Positions 19,101 to 27,877 are shown, counted from the stretch's first letter. The stretch is 64,000 nucleotides of DNA from Herbaspirillum sp. DW155 (GCF_037076565.1 NZ_AP029028.1:2914001-2978000); one strand, 5' to 3'. Notes: a model not told the origin generated them from the sequence alone. Program-made: numbers and translations.

Positions 19101-19955
19101 GTCGTTGCCCTCGATGAAGATGCCCGCCACCTTGCCCTCGGCATCCTTGATGGGCTGGAACACGAAGTCCAGCACGGCACCGGCAAAACCGCTCTCATGG
19201 GTGCGTCGCAAAAACAGGCGTGCGCCGCGTTCGGTATAGGTCTGGCCAGTGTGATACACGCGGTCCAGCAATTCGTAGAGATTTTCGTCCAGCAGTTCCG
19301 GCAGTGCTTCGCGTGCCGGCAGGCCCAGCACGGGGCGCTCACCGAAGAGCTTGAAGTAGGCCCCATTGACACGTTCGAACACATGCTGCGGACCGCGCAC
19401 CACCGCCTTGAAGCTGGGCGACTGTTCCATCAGATCACGCAGCAGGTCCGTGTGGGCCAGCGCCGTATCGAGCGCACTGGCGCGCACCAGCGTACAGAGC
19501 ACACCGGCGACCTGCGCGGCCTGGCCTTCGCTGCCGTCTTCCCACACCGGGACGCACGACAGGTCCCATTGCTCCGCTGCCCCCCCGGCCTGGCTGCCCC
19601 CGGCGAACAATGACAAGCGGGCGAGCTGCTGTTGCTGACCGCTGAAGGCCGCGCCGATGGCCGCCTCGCCCAGCCGGCCAGCACCACGCCACAGTGGAGA
19701 ATCGCTGAGCGGCGTCCCGAAGGCCGCCGGATGGGCCGCGCCGATACAGGCAGCCAAGGCATCGTTGTAGAGCATCACGCGCGCGCTTCCCCACACCAGC
19801 AGACTGGGCAAAGGCGAATGCAGCGCGATGTTGAGCGAGGTACGCAAGGTCGGCGACCACTGCGCCGGCGCACCCAGGGGATTTGCCGTCCAATCGGTTG
19901 CCGCGACGATCTGCGCGGCCAGACCTGTGCCGCGCAACCAAGAAATGTCTGCCAT
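16155..19955 (-). CDS. Multi-PAS hybrid sensor histidine kinase with two receiver domains
   Basis: The protein has 1266 residues from the ATG at 19955; a GTG at 19991 would add twelve. No membrane segment is evident, so it is probably a soluble sensor. Several PAS/PAC modules occupy about residues 1-690, including repeated FIEGNDVTERYVAEERLRI-like and AVSTDITERRRAEEALREL-like linkers. The kinase core has HDFNNVLQ with His721, the N box NLIINTAINARDAMPNGG and the glycine box GEGTGLGLSMAYGFV. Two receivers follow: the first (about 958-1080) with FTDVVMPG and SKPY, the second (about 1150-1266) with FTDVNLPGMSG and PKPYD. Signals may be redox, light or small ligands through PAS. No separate output gene adjoins it; the nearby phytochrome genes suggest a signalling island. 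Confidence 0.9.
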   Translation of the reverse strand: MADISWLRGTGLAAQIVAATDWTANPLGAPAQWSPTLRTSLNIALHSPLPSLLVWGSARVMLYNDALAACIGAAHPAAFGTPLSDSPLWRGAGRLGEAAIGAAFSGQQQQLARLSLFAGGSQAGGAAEQWDLSCVPVWEDGSEGQAAQVAGVLCTLVRASALDTALAHTDLLRDLMEQSPSFKAVVRGPQHVFERVNGAYFKLFGERPVLGLPAREALPELLDENLYELLDRVYHTGQTYTERGARLFLRRTHESGFAGAVLDFVFQPIKDAEGKVAGIFIEGNDVTERYVAEERLRIVDRAGGIGIFEWFPGTGKLAVSDRFRRLWGLPAEGEVSSQQLVEMVDEQFHPNLGTARIKDGLRNPLEYTEYHITRPDGEQRWLARKGEVVEDDPRAGARYVGVVFDVTSRKLMEQALAASEASVRANNAFVRQLLDSTDQGFFSIDREGIVTLCNAAFLQLLGYASEKDVLGRPLHDVIASTDDACARGDCAVLRAAREGLTSHVDSEDFLRVDGTSFPVQYQAHPVWQDGQLQGALCTFIDLTERRRGMRALSWSENRLTAIFNQASVCFSELDLQGRYLRVNQALCRMLGRTEAEMLEMTLADVTHPDDVPMNMTLFNRCIEHGSSFTLEKRYLRPDGSAFWVSSDISRIVDDEGRPQAMIAVSTDITERRRAEEALRELNDTLEQRVVEEILERSRAEAALRQMQKMEAVGQLTGGVAHDFNNVLQIIGGNLQLLQTDPRLDERSRQRVRTAIGAVDRGAKLSSQLLAFARRQPLQPRSINLQRVVQNMEDLLHRAVGENIEISTVITHHLWNTMLDPNQVENLIINTAINARDAMPNGGRLTLQIDNVQLSDPAFLSQADLPPGDYVELQISDNGAGMSPEVRERAFEPFFTTKREGEGTGLGLSMAYGFVKQSRGHISLHSESGKGTTIRIYFPRCVDEEVVIDENRDMEVGGGDETILVVEDDPNLQLTVIDTLSSLGYRVLKADNGERALTILQSGVAVDMMFTDVVMPGSVPVTELARQARQLLPEIEILFTSGYPRDAIVHEGRLDAGVELLSKPYRINQLAQRIRQMLSNRAHRIELARLTRERDQANASATLHVLPVGDRQRQAEGQDAHFDQAANAAAQARDPLPPSPSVMDQAQEPANGLRLLVVEDNIDSQQLVCELLETLGHQARGVVSGEDAQQALGEQRFDVLFTDVNLPGMSGVELARRAVERFPEMSVIFASGYGAMVTRNVGFASHSLPKPYDIDQLQEILKKIATA

Positions 19956-20290
19956 GTCGTGAAACTTACCTTTAAGCCTAGCGTTGAGCACCGGGGTCTG
20001 ATGGGTGAGAGGCTGGCGCCTTCGTGCTCCCCGCTGGTCCCTTCATTGTTGTTCGCATCGGCTGCAGCAGGCGCTTTACCTGAGCATCCCTGCTGCGTGC
20101 CGTCGACGATTATACGGGAAGCCCGTCTCCCTTCCGGGCCCACTCCCACCGTGCGAAAAAACTGTCATCGGCCGCAATACCGCATGGCGCAAGCGCGGGC
20201 GGGCACCTCCTGTTTTCCTACACGAAATCGCGACGCGCACCTACACGCGCAAGATCAAAAAGATGACCGCACGCCGGCAGACCATCGGGC

Positions 20291-20671
20291 TCAGCTGGTT
20301 TTCTCGTTCTTCTTTTTCAGCGCACGTTCCTCGCGCAACAGCCGGTTCAGTTCAGCCAGTTCCTGCACCGCCTCCTGTGTCAGGATCACCGGCTCGTTGG
20401 GCCGGTAGGCCCGCCCGCCGAGACGGCCATTCATGCCGATGTAGGCGCGCGCGCAGCGACGTCGATAGGCCAGGATGTCTTCCTCGCCATGCAGCGGCTG
20501 CCCTGCACTGTCCTGGGCCGGCACGGGATAGGCCGACAGCGGCAAGGCTTCGGACTCCGCGTCCGCGCCGGCGTGGCCCTGGGAGGAGATATGGTTGCGG
20601 TAGGCCGTCCAGTCGCCTTGCTGGATGGCGATCAGAGGATCATAAGGATGGGTGGAATCAGACTTGTCCAT
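20291..20671 (-). CDS. Hypothetical protein, 126 residues
   Basis: I do not recognise this family. The product is hydrophilic with no signal peptide or membrane helix. The middle contains EEDILAYRRRCARAYIGMNGRLGGR, and the C terminus is a charged helix (about 100-126) ending in ALKKKNEKTS that may form a coiled coil. The start is supported by AGGG 7 nt upstream. It follows the 55-residue ORF at 20685-20852 by 13 bp on the same strand, so the two are probably one transcript. The two-gene arrangement and charged composition are the only clues to function. Confidence 0.6.
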   Translation of the reverse strand: MDKSDSTHPYDPLIAIQQGDWTAYRNHISSQGHAGADAESEALPLSAYPVPAQDSAGQPLHGEEDILAYRRRCARAYIGMNGRLGGRAYRPNEPVILTQEAVQELAELNRLLREERALKKKNEKTS

Positions 20672-20684
20672 GAGGCTACCCTGC

Positions 20685-20852
20685 TCAAAGATCCGACGCC
20701 GACCACTTGCGCCGGGCTGGTTGCAACGTCAGCTTGTCCTGTGCGGCATGGCTGCTGGCCTGGGCTTGCAGGCGCTCGCGCTGCCACTGATCAACCAGCC
20801 GCGCCTGGCCGACACGATGATTGATCTTCTCCCTGTGTTTCATCGACAGCAT
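20685..20852 (-). CDS. Small hypothetical protein, 55 residues
   Basis: The ORF begins MLSMKHREKINHRVG and ends WSASDL. It is strongly basic, rich in Gln and Arg, and predicted to be mostly helical. A good ribosome site (AGGGAG, about 9 nt before the first ATG) supports translation; a second in-frame ATG lies three codons later. Only 13 bp separate it from the 126-residue gene downstream. I do not recognise it. It is below the size most gene callers favour, so the call rests on the ribosome site and the operon-like spacing. Confidence 0.45.
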   Translation of the reverse strand: MLSMKHREKINHRVGQARLVDQWQRERLQAQASSHAAQDKLTLQPARRKWSASDL

Positions 20853-21406
20853 GGGTGTTCGCTCCCTGATCTGCGCCAGGCCGCCGTGCTGCCAAACACT
20901 TCCGGTGAAACTTCATTTTAGCCAGGTGCAGCAAAACTGGAAGAGCTTGATGCGCCGGGCTCACACGAATGGTCGTTCCAGAAGACAGGACAGCGCAGGA
21001 CCGGGCTTTCTTTTCCCGTGCGGCATCAATCGCTGCGAGCATGCCGCGTTGTTTCTGCGAGTATTGCGCATCTTAAGACCCGGCATGGATGAGCCACTAT
21101 CGGACGCTTCCCGATTGACTTGTAGGACAAACCGGAAGGCTCGTCGCGCCGCGAGACGGATCGCATCGCCATCTGATCCCGCAGCGAATTAAAAGTTGTA
21201 CGCTCTGCACCGGTCTTCACGATGACGCCTATAATGGACATTTCCCGAAGCCAAGAATACGCATCATTCTCTTGCAGCGACCCGCTGCCGGAGTCAGATC
21301 GGGTCTCCCGGATGCCCTTGTCTTCTCGCCCTTCAACTTGCCGCCGCTGTGGTCACCGTGCCGGTCATTCGATGCCTTGCTGAAGCAGACATCGAGAAAG
21401 TAGTGC
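20853..21406. other. Intergenic region, 554 bp, no gene seen
   Basis: Overlapping open frames on both strands lack ribosome sites and recognisable sequence. The right part, AT-richer around 21190-21240, probably holds the promoter of the phytochrome gene. I saw no clear operator or RNA structure. Confidence 0.4.
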
Positions 21407-23605
21407 ATGAGCAATCCGTACCACGCAAGCCGCCGGCGAGCGGTCGACCTGAGCAATTGTGATCAGGAACCGATCCATATCCCCGGTTCCATCCAGAATC
21501 ATGGCGCCCTGCTGTGCTTCACGCCGCAGGGCGAGCTGGCCACGCGCAGTGCCAATGCCACAGCACTGCTGGGCGCCCTGCCCGAACCCGGTCAGGCGCT
21601 CGGCGCGGCGCATCTCAATGCAGCCGCCCGCGCGCTGATTCATGCGGCGCTGGAAGACCGGCATGGCTACGTCGATGCGCGGATGATCACGCTGGAGAGC
21701 GGCACCTTCGATCTGGTCACGCACAAATCCGAAGGCGTGCTCATCGCCGAATTCGAACAACGTGCCGCCGATGCCCTCCCGCTGGAGGCCTTTGCCCTGG
21801 CCGCCCACCAGGCCATCCAGCGCATCCAGCGCCAGCAGGGCGTGGAAGACCTGCTGATGCGGGCCGTCGATGAGATCGCCCGCATCACCGGCTTTGACCG
21901 CGTGATGGCCTATCGCTTCCGGCATGACGACAGCGGCGAGGTGATCGCCGAGCACAAGCGCGAGGACCTCGAACCCTTCCTCGGTCAGCGCTATCCGGCC
22001 AGTGACATTCCGGCCCAGGCGCGGCGCCTGTACGTGATCAATCCGATCCGCCTGATCGCCGACGTGGGTGCGCCCACCGTGGCGCTGGAACCGGATCACA
22101 ATCCCCTCACCGGCCGTGCGCTGGACCTGAGCCACAGCATGTTGCGCAGTGTCTCGCCGGTGCACATCGAATACCTCGGCAACATGGGGGTGGCTGCCTC
22201 CATGAGCCTGTCCATCGTGATCGGCGAGCGCCTGTGGGGCCTGATCGCCTGCCACCACATGCAAGCGCATCTGGTGCCGCATGCGGTGCGCATGTCCTGC
22301 CAGCTGCTGGCGCAATTCGTCAGCGCCCTGGTGGAACGCAATCTCAACGGCGAGCGCGCCCGTGCGCTGGAATACAGCACCGACCTGCGCCGCCAGATCG
22401 TGGCCCAGGTCACCGACCGCGAAGACATCGTGCTGGCACTGGCGGCCAACCACGAGGCTTACCTGCAGCTGATGCATGCCCACGGTGGCGCCATTTCCCT
22501 GGACCGCAAGACCCAGGTCTTCGGCAAGGCACCTTCGCGCGAAGGCGTCAACGCGCTGATCAACTGGCTCAATGAAAACGAACCGGGCGAAGCTTTTGCC
22601 ACCACTGCGCTGGGTGCCGACGTGCCGGCTCTGAAGGCGGCACTGGGAGACACCTGCGGTGTGCTGGCCGTGCGTTTCTATCGACAACAGGACGGCTATG
22701 CCTTCTGGTTCCGCAGCGAACAGGTGGAAGACGTGCGCTGGGGCGGCAATCCCGAAAAGACATACAGCATCGGCCCGCTCGGACCGCGCCTGACACCGCG
22801 CGGCTCCTTCGCCGTCTGGAAGGAAACGGTGCGCGGCAAGAGCCTGCCGTGGGAGCCGACGCAAACCGAGATCGCCAGCCAGCTGCGGCTGGACCTGCAG
22901 GAAGTGGCGCTGACCAACGAGAACATGGTCAAGCGCGCACGCGAAACCCTGCTGGCCACGCTGGGCCATGACCTGCGCGATCCGCTGCAGGCCATCATGA
23001 TGGCTGCCCGTATGATCGAGGTGCGCGAGCCTTCGCCCTCCAGCGCCAACCTCAGCAAGCGCATCTCTTCCTCATCCAGCCGCATGCATCGCCTGATCTC
23101 CCAGGTGCTCGACATCAGCCGCCTGCAGAGCGGCATGGGCCTGGACATCCAGCGCCGCCCGCTGGACGTGCGCAAGATGGTCACCGAGATCGTCAATGAA
23201 GCGCGCATGGCCTATCCCGACAACGAGATCATCCTCGAAGCGGAAGACTGCGGCGAGATCGCAGTCGATGGCGACCGCATCGGCCAGGTGGTCTCCAACC
23301 TGCTCTCCAACACGCGCCATCACGGCGAGATCGGCAAGCCCTCGACCCTGATCGTGTTCCGCCGCGAGGACGTGCTGACGATCTCGGTGTCCAATCATGG
23401 TCCGGCCATCCCGGCGGCAGTGCGCGAGCACATGTTCAAGCCCTACAAGAAGCAATCCATGGGCAACCAGCGCAATGCGCGTGGTCTGGGACTGGGCCTG
23501 TACATCGTCAGCGAGATCGTCAACGGCCACGGGGGCAAGATTGCGGTGAACTGCGATCATCACATCATTACCTTCACGGTCACGATTCCCATCCTGGCCG
23601 GCTAA
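21407..23605 (+). CDS. bphP: Bacteriophytochrome histidine kinase
   Basis: The protein has 732 residues and the classical order PAS-GAF-PHY-HisKA-HATPase. Cys18 in LSNCDQEPIHIPGSIQNHG is the biliverdin attachment site of bacterial phytochromes. The GAF domain has the chromophore-pocket motif RYPASDIPAQARRLY and the His region LDLSHSMLRSVSPVHIEYL. The PHY tongue has the WGGNPEK region. The kinase has His521 in LGHDLRDPLQAIM, the N box SNLLSNTRHHG and the glycine box ARGLGLGLYIV. It should be a red/far-red photoreceptor acting in the cytoplasm. No haem oxygenase gene (bphO) lies beside it, so biliverdin must come from elsewhere. The convergent operon at 23646-26941 holds a likely regulator partner of the Rcp type. 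Confidence 0.95.
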   Translation: MSNPYHASRRRAVDLSNCDQEPIHIPGSIQNHGALLCFTPQGELATRSANATALLGALPEPGQALGAAHLNAAARALIHAALEDRHGYVDARMITLESGTFDLVTHKSEGVLIAEFEQRAADALPLEAFALAAHQAIQRIQRQQGVEDLLMRAVDEIARITGFDRVMAYRFRHDDSGEVIAEHKREDLEPFLGQRYPASDIPAQARRLYVINPIRLIADVGAPTVALEPDHNPLTGRALDLSHSMLRSVSPVHIEYLGNMGVAASMSLSIVIGERLWGLIACHHMQAHLVPHAVRMSCQLLAQFVSALVERNLNGERARALEYSTDLRRQIVAQVTDREDIVLALAANHEAYLQLMHAHGGAISLDRKTQVFGKAPSREGVNALINWLNENEPGEAFATTALGADVPALKAALGDTCGVLAVRFYRQQDGYAFWFRSEQVEDVRWGGNPEKTYSIGPLGPRLTPRGSFAVWKETVRGKSLPWEPTQTEIASQLRLDLQEVALTNENMVKRARETLLATLGHDLRDPLQAIMMAARMIEVREPSPSSANLSKRISSSSSRMHRLISQVLDISRLQSGMGLDIQRRPLDVRKMVTEIVNEARMAYPDNEIILEAEDCGEIAVDGDRIGQVVSNLLSNTRHHGEIGKPSTLIVFRREDVLTISVSNHGPAIPAAVREHMFKPYKKQSMGNQRNARGLGLGLYIVSEIVNGHGGKIAVNCDHHIITFTVTIPILAG

Positions 23606-23645
23606 GCCTGGCACCGGCCTGCAAGGCGCGCCGGCAGGCGATGTC

Positions 23646-24812
23646 TTACGCGACCAGCGGCAGGCTGACGAAGAAACTTGCACCCTGCCCGGGACCGGCG
23701 CTGCAGGCGCGCAAGCGGCCACCGTGCAGCTCCACCAGCTGACGTGTCACCGCCAGCCCCCGGCCCAGGCCAGAACCACTGCCCGGGGCGGGACCGGGTT
23801 CGCGCTGTGGCGGGAACAATCGCTCCAGCTCGGCCGCCGTCATGCCCTGGCCGCTGTCGCGTACCTCCAGTTCCACTTCGCTGTCGTGCCGGTGCAGGCA
23901 CAGCAGCACCCGGCCCTGGCGTGGCGTAAAACGGATGGCATTCATCAGCAGTTTGCCCAGCACCTGCCGCAAGCGCGCGGCATCTCCCAGCACCGCGCCG
24001 GTGGCCGGCTCGGCACGTAGCGCGATCTCCTTGGCGGCCGCCGCGCTCTGCACGGTGGCGATGGCGTCGCCGATGAGTTCAGCCAGTGGAACGGGCGCGA
24101 CCGCCAGGCGCAACGCGCCGGACAGGATGCGGTTGGTATCGAGCAGATTCTCCACCAGTTGCGCCTGCAGCCGCGCATTGCGTTCGATCACCTGCAAGCC
24201 CTTGTGCAGCCTGGCGGGATCGGTGGCATCGCGCAGCAGGTATTGGGTCCAGCCGAGGATGGCATTGAGGGGCATACGCAGCTCGTGCGAGAGTGTATCG
24301 AGGAAGGCCTCGCGCCCGCTGCGCAGGCGCGCCACCTCGGCCTGGGCGGCTTGGCCGGCGGCCAGCAGCGTTTCCCTTTCCTGTTCCAGCTGGCGCACCC
24401 GCTGCCAGGCCAGACTTGCATCACGCGCCTGCGACTGCTGGGCCAGCACGCGCTGCACGATCTCCGGCAGGTGGTCGAGATAATCGCTGGTCTTGGGCAG
24501 CACATCGGCCACCCCTGCCCGCAGGGCCTCGATGATGCGCAGCTCATCCGAGAGGCCCGACACCATGATGGCCGGGATCTCCACCCCCGCCGCGCGCAGG
24601 CTGCGGAAAAAATCCAGACCGCTCTCCAGGGCCTGCAGGTTGTAGTCCACGATCAGCAGGTCGGGGCGCTCGCCCTGCACCGCCGCGTGCGCCGCCCCGG
24701 CATCGGCCACGGCGGTGACGCGATGACCGTGCTTCTTGAGCACCCGGCTGGCCAGGGCCAGCAGGCCGTCGTCATCCTCCAGCACCAGCACGTGAGCAAT
24801 CACGGCGGTCAT
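23646..24812 (-). CDS. Receiver-histidine kinase hybrid (REC-HisKA-HATPase)
   Basis: The protein has 388 residues from the ATG at 24812, which overlaps the stop of the upstream regulator gene (ATGA). An N-terminal receiver has Asp56 in LLIVDYNLQ and Lys in LPKTSDY. A coiled linker (about 125-165) leads to the kinase helix LDTLSHELRMPLNAILG with His176. The ATPase domain has LGKLLMNAIRFTP, DSGQGM and a glycine box GSGLGRGLAV. There is no input domain other than the receiver, so it should be a phosphorelay intermediate that takes phosphate from another kinase and changes its own kinase activity. It is the last gene of the three-gene operon, convergent to bphP. Confidence 0.9.
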   Translation of the reverse strand: MTAVIAHVLVLEDDDGLLALASRVLKKHGHRVTAVADAGAAHAAVQGERPDLLIVDYNLQALESGLDFFRSLRAAGVEIPAIMVSGLSDELRIIEALRAGVADVLPKTSDYLDHLPEIVQRVLAQQSQARDASLAWQRVRQLEQERETLLAAGQAAQAEVARLRSGREAFLDTLSHELRMPLNAILGWTQYLLRDATDPARLHKGLQVIERNARLQAQLVENLLDTNRILSGALRLAVAPVPLAELIGDAIATVQSAAAAKEIALRAEPATGAVLGDAARLRQVLGKLLMNAIRFTPRQGRVLLCLHRHDSEVELEVRDSGQGMTAAELERLFPPQREPGPAPGSGSGLGRGLAVTRQLVELHGGRLRACSAGPGQGASFFVSLPLVA

Positions 24813-25273
24813 CGTGATCCGCTCTCCCGCGACACCACGCCGGGTGTCGGCAGCTTGACCACCTGCAGGAAGAAGCCCAGGCGCCGCACCGCCTCGATGA
24901 AGTCGTCGTATTCCACCGGCTTGGTGATGTAGACGTTGCAGCCCACTTCGTAGCAATGGGCGATTTCACGCGGATCATCGGTGGTGGTGAGCATGATGAC
25001 CGGAATGGCGGCAATGGCGGCTTCCTGCTTCATCCGCCGCAGCACCTCCACGCCGTTCACGCGCGGCATATTCACGTCCAGCAGCACCACCAGCTGTTGC
25101 AGATCGGCGCGGGCCAGATCGCCGCCGAAGAAATAATCCAGCGCTTCCTGACCATCGCGCAGGCGCTGAAAGCCGTTGACCAGACCGGCGCGCCGCAGGT
25201 TCTTCTCGACCAGTACCGCATGGCCGTCGTCGTCTTCGACCAGGATGATGTTGACGCTCTGCTCTGTGGCCAT
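24809..25273 (-). CDS. Single-domain response regulator, Rcp1-like
   Basis: The protein has 154 residues and is a lone receiver without DNA-binding output. It shows the acidic triad VEDDD, phospho-acceptor Asp66 in VLLDVNMPRVNG, Thr in MLTTTDDP and Lys in YITKPVEYDDF. The insertion near residue 45 (DYFFGG) and the TTTDDPREI stretch are typical of the Rcp class that partners cyanobacterial and proteobacterial phytochromes. It is translationally coupled to the receiver-kinase downstream. Together with the convergent bphP this suggests a light-signalling relay. Confidence 0.92.
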   Translation of the reverse strand: MATEQSVNIILVEDDDGHAVLVEKNLRRAGLVNGFQRLRDGQEALDYFFGGDLARADLQQLVVLLDVNMPRVNGVEVLRRMKQEAAIAAIPVIMLTTTDDPREIAHCYEVGCNVYITKPVEYDDFIEAVRRLGFFLQVVKLPTPGVVSRESGSR

Positions 25274-25333
25274 CTTGTGCTCCTTGTCCGTTGGTGGATC
25301 CCTCTTGGTTGATCTCTTCGTGGCCGGATATCC

Positions 25334-26941
25334 TCAGGCCACCGGCGGGCGGGCCGGCAAGGCGACGTAGAAGCAGCTGCCCTGCCCCTCCACTGATTCC
25401 ACCCAGATGCGCCCGCCATGCCGCTCCACGACACGCTTGACCAGCGCCAGCCCGATGCCCTCGCCCTTGGCCGCGTTGCCATGCAGGCGCTGGAAGGCGA
25501 TGAACATCTTGTCCATGTAGGCGGCCGGAATGCCCAGGCCGTTGTCGCGCACGAAGTAAGTAATCAGGCTGGGCGCGGCCACTACGCTGTCGGCCTGCTG
25601 GGGCAGATAGCCGATGGTGATGCGGCCGGGACGGGCGGGGTCGAGGTAATTGACGGCGTTGCCCACCAGATTGCCCAGCACCTGTTCCACCGACACCGGG
25701 TCGCCATAGGCGGGCGGGAGGTTGGCCTGAATCTCCACCTGCGCCTCCTTGGCGCGGATGCTGCCACTCATGGCGGCGACGATGCGCTGGGCAATGGCAT
25801 GCATGTCCAGCATCACCGGCTGGTACTCGACCCGCCCCGCGCGGGACAGCCGCAGCATGGCATCGATGATGCCGGCCGAGCGCGTCACCGCATTCTGGAT
25901 GAAGCGCAGCGAGGTATGGATGTCTTCCTCCACCAGAGCACGCAGACGCTGGCGATCCGGCTCGGGTAAGGCCAGCCGCTCCACTTCGTCCAGCAGATCG
26001 CGCGTGGCATGGGTGATTTCCTTGCTGAAGCCCTGCAGGTTGACGAGTGGCGAGCGCAGGTCATGCGAGACGCTGTAGATGAACATCTCATTGTCCTGGG
26101 TCTGCTGGCGCAAATCGCTGTTGACCTCAGCCAGTTCGCGCGCGCGCTGTTCCAGTTCCTCGCGATAACCCCTGGCCTGGTGCGCCGCTTCGGTCAGCCG
26201 CTCGCTACTGCGATGCAGGGCATCGTCGAGCAGGTTGATCTCATCATTGCCATCGACGCGCGCAGCCAGTGGCTGACCATCGGACAAATGGCGGGCGTTG
26301 GCAATCAGGATGCCGATGCGACGGCCGATGCTGCGGGTAAACGCCAGTGAAGCCGCCGCGGCCGTCACGATGGAGCCCAGCACCGCTGCGATCAGCAGCC
26401 AGGTCTGCGAACGGCGCGCCTCCTGGAGGCGCTCGCTGCGCTCGGCACCCAGGCGCCGCTCTTCGTCCACGAAACGGTCCATCTGCTTGAGGAATTCGGA
26501 GAGCCGGTGCGGTCCCTGCTCATCGCGTAACTGGCGGATCAGATCATCGCGCTGGCCCCGTCTCAAGCGCTCGCGGGCACTGTCGTCCCAGTTGCGGTAG
26601 CGCGCGATGGATTCATGCACCTCACGCATGGCCGTGCTTTGCGCGGCATTGTCGGAGACCAGTCGCGCCAGTTCGCCGGCCTTGATCTCGACCTCACCCC
26701 AGATGTCGCTGCGGTTCAAGGTGTCGGGCTGGTCCAGCAGAACGGCATTGCGTATGCGCGCCGCCTCCAGCAGCAAGGGTTCGCGCAGCTCGGCGGCCTT
26801 GTTGATGACCTGCAGGGAATGCGAGGCCCAGCGCTCGGCATCCTCGGCGTCGGCCTGCGACTTGAACAGCGCTCCCAGCAGCAGTACTTCAAACAGGCTT
26901 GGTATGGCAACGATCAGCAAGCCCTTGGTCAGCAATCTCAT
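25334..26941 (-). CDS. Membrane sensor histidine kinase with CHASE3-like sensor and phytochrome-type kinase core
   Basis: The protein has 535 residues. TM1 (about 7-26) and TM2 (about 181-202) enclose a helical periplasmic region of about 150 residues, with the Glu/Arg-rich pattern of CHASE3 domains. A HAMP segment (about 203-255) and a short coiled coil follow. The kinase core starts NEMFIYSVSHDLRSPLVNLQGFSKE, His293, which is typical of the Cph1/BphP kinase group. The ATPase has LGNLVGNAVNYLDP, VRDNGLGIP and GEGIGLALVKRVVERHGG. It heads a three-gene operon with the Rcp-like regulator and receiver-kinase, 60 bp apart. Its signal is unknown. Confidence 0.91.
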   Translation of the reverse strand: MRLLTKGLLIVAIPSLFEVLLLGALFKSQADAEDAERWASHSLQVINKAAELREPLLLEAARIRNAVLLDQPDTLNRSDIWGEVEIKAGELARLVSDNAAQSTAMREVHESIARYRNWDDSARERLRRGQRDDLIRQLRDEQGPHRLSEFLKQMDRFVDEERRLGAERSERLQEARRSQTWLLIAAVLGSIVTAAAASLAFTRSIGRRIGILIANARHLSDGQPLAARVDGNDEINLLDDALHRSSERLTEAAHQARGYREELEQRARELAEVNSDLRQQTQDNEMFIYSVSHDLRSPLVNLQGFSKEITHATRDLLDEVERLALPEPDRQRLRALVEEDIHTSLRFIQNAVTRSAGIIDAMLRLSRAGRVEYQPVMLDMHAIAQRIVAAMSGSIRAKEAQVEIQANLPPAYGDPVSVEQVLGNLVGNAVNYLDPARPGRITIGYLPQQADSVVAAPSLITYFVRDNGLGIPAAYMDKMFIAFQRLHGNAAKGEGIGLALVKRVVERHGGRIWVESVEGQGSCFYVALPARPPVA

Positions 26942-27298
26942 CTGCGTTCGCCCGCTTCATGATCATTCTTACGGTGCAAAGCCTTCGATCAGCCCCTGAC
27001 GTCGCACGTGCGCCCGGCGGGCGCAGCGGATGCATCAGACGTCAACGGGCCGGATCTGCAGTGCGCCCCCTTCGGCATTTCCTTGTTGTTCTTTCCTGCG
27101 CGCATCCTGCCTGCATGCGGCCCCGAACTGCGGACCGGTAGCGTGCGTTTCTGGTAATCAATTATTACGCACGATTATAAACTCACAATATGCCCGCGCG
27201 CGCAGGCCGTGACAAGCAGCCGGGGTGCAGCCCGGCAACGGATCATCAAAAAGGAGCGGCAAATGCGAGGGCGCGAGTCGCCCCGTCTCACCTGTGGA
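26942..27298. other. Intergenic region, 357 bp
   Basis: This separates the sensor kinase operon from the glycine-zipper gene. An AT-rich palindrome GTAAT-CAATT-ATTAC lies at 27154-27168, about 210 bp upstream of the kinase start, and may be regulatory. No gene is supported on either strand. Confidence 0.4.
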
Positions 27299-27841
27299 TT
27301 AGCTGGAAGGGGGACGCACCGGCTGCGGTATCGAGAGAGGATCGAAGTCGATCCAGTCGCCGTCACGGATGGTGCCCGCGCCGCGTTCCAGATCGGCCCC
27401 CTCCAGGGCTTGCAGCAGGCGGATCGCTTCACTGTCCTGCTGTGGGTCGTCCACGGCAACGGCCACCATCATGCCCGCCACGCGGCGGGGCACGGCATCA
27501 TCATCGGTAGCGGCGAGACTGCCGACGAGGCCGCCTAGGTGGTCACCCACCAACCCGCCCAGGGCCGGGCCCAGCGGCCCTGTCACCGGCGCCGTGGCCA
27601 GTCCCGCAGCGGCACCCGCGCCGGCACCGGCCGCCACGCCAGCGGCGGCGCCGCGATCCGTGTCTTCGGCGCCGGGAGATTTGTCGCGGTCGCCGCCGAC
27701 GGCAAAGCGGTCATGCTGGCCGGCCGGGTTGACGAAGAAAGTGCTGATGCGGGCGCGCGCAAAGCCCGCCTCCTCCAACACCGAGACCGCATGCGCGGCC
27801 TCTTCCTGCAGATCGAAACGGGCGGCAATGATGGTGCTCAT
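27299..27841 (-). CDS. Stress-type protein with central glycine-zipper segment
   Basis: The protein has 180 residues. The N-terminal part, STIIAARFDLQEEAAHAVSVLEEAGF, resembles the start of general-stress proteins that fold as small alpha/beta domains. The centre (about 63-110) is a Gly/Ala-rich hydrophobic stretch, GAAAGVAAGAGAGAAAGL and following, with the spacing of a glycine zipper that could insert in or dimerise at a membrane. The C-terminal part repeats a VAVDDPQQDSEAIRLLQALEGAD domain. The start has AGGAGACACC upstream. It may respond to osmotic or oxidative stress; function is not established. It lies 36 bp downstream of the pgi stump, so the two may share a transcript. Confidence 0.65.
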   Translation of the reverse strand: MSTIIAARFDLQEEAAHAVSVLEEAGFARARISTFFVNPAGQHDRFAVGGDRDKSPGAEDTDRGAAAGVAAGAGAGAAAGLATAPVTGPLGPALGGLVGDHLGGLVGSLAATDDDAVPRRVAGMMVAVAVDDPQQDSEAIRLLQALEGADLERGAGTIRDGDWIDFDPLSIPQPVRPPSS

Positions 27842-27877
27842 GGTGTCTCCTGCGCAGACGCCTGCGGGGCGCCGGGC

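Noticed and set aside
20652..21192. Plus-strand small genes between the hypothetical pair and bphP
   Set aside because: No ribosome sites, Arg/Pro/Cys-rich translations without family resemblance.
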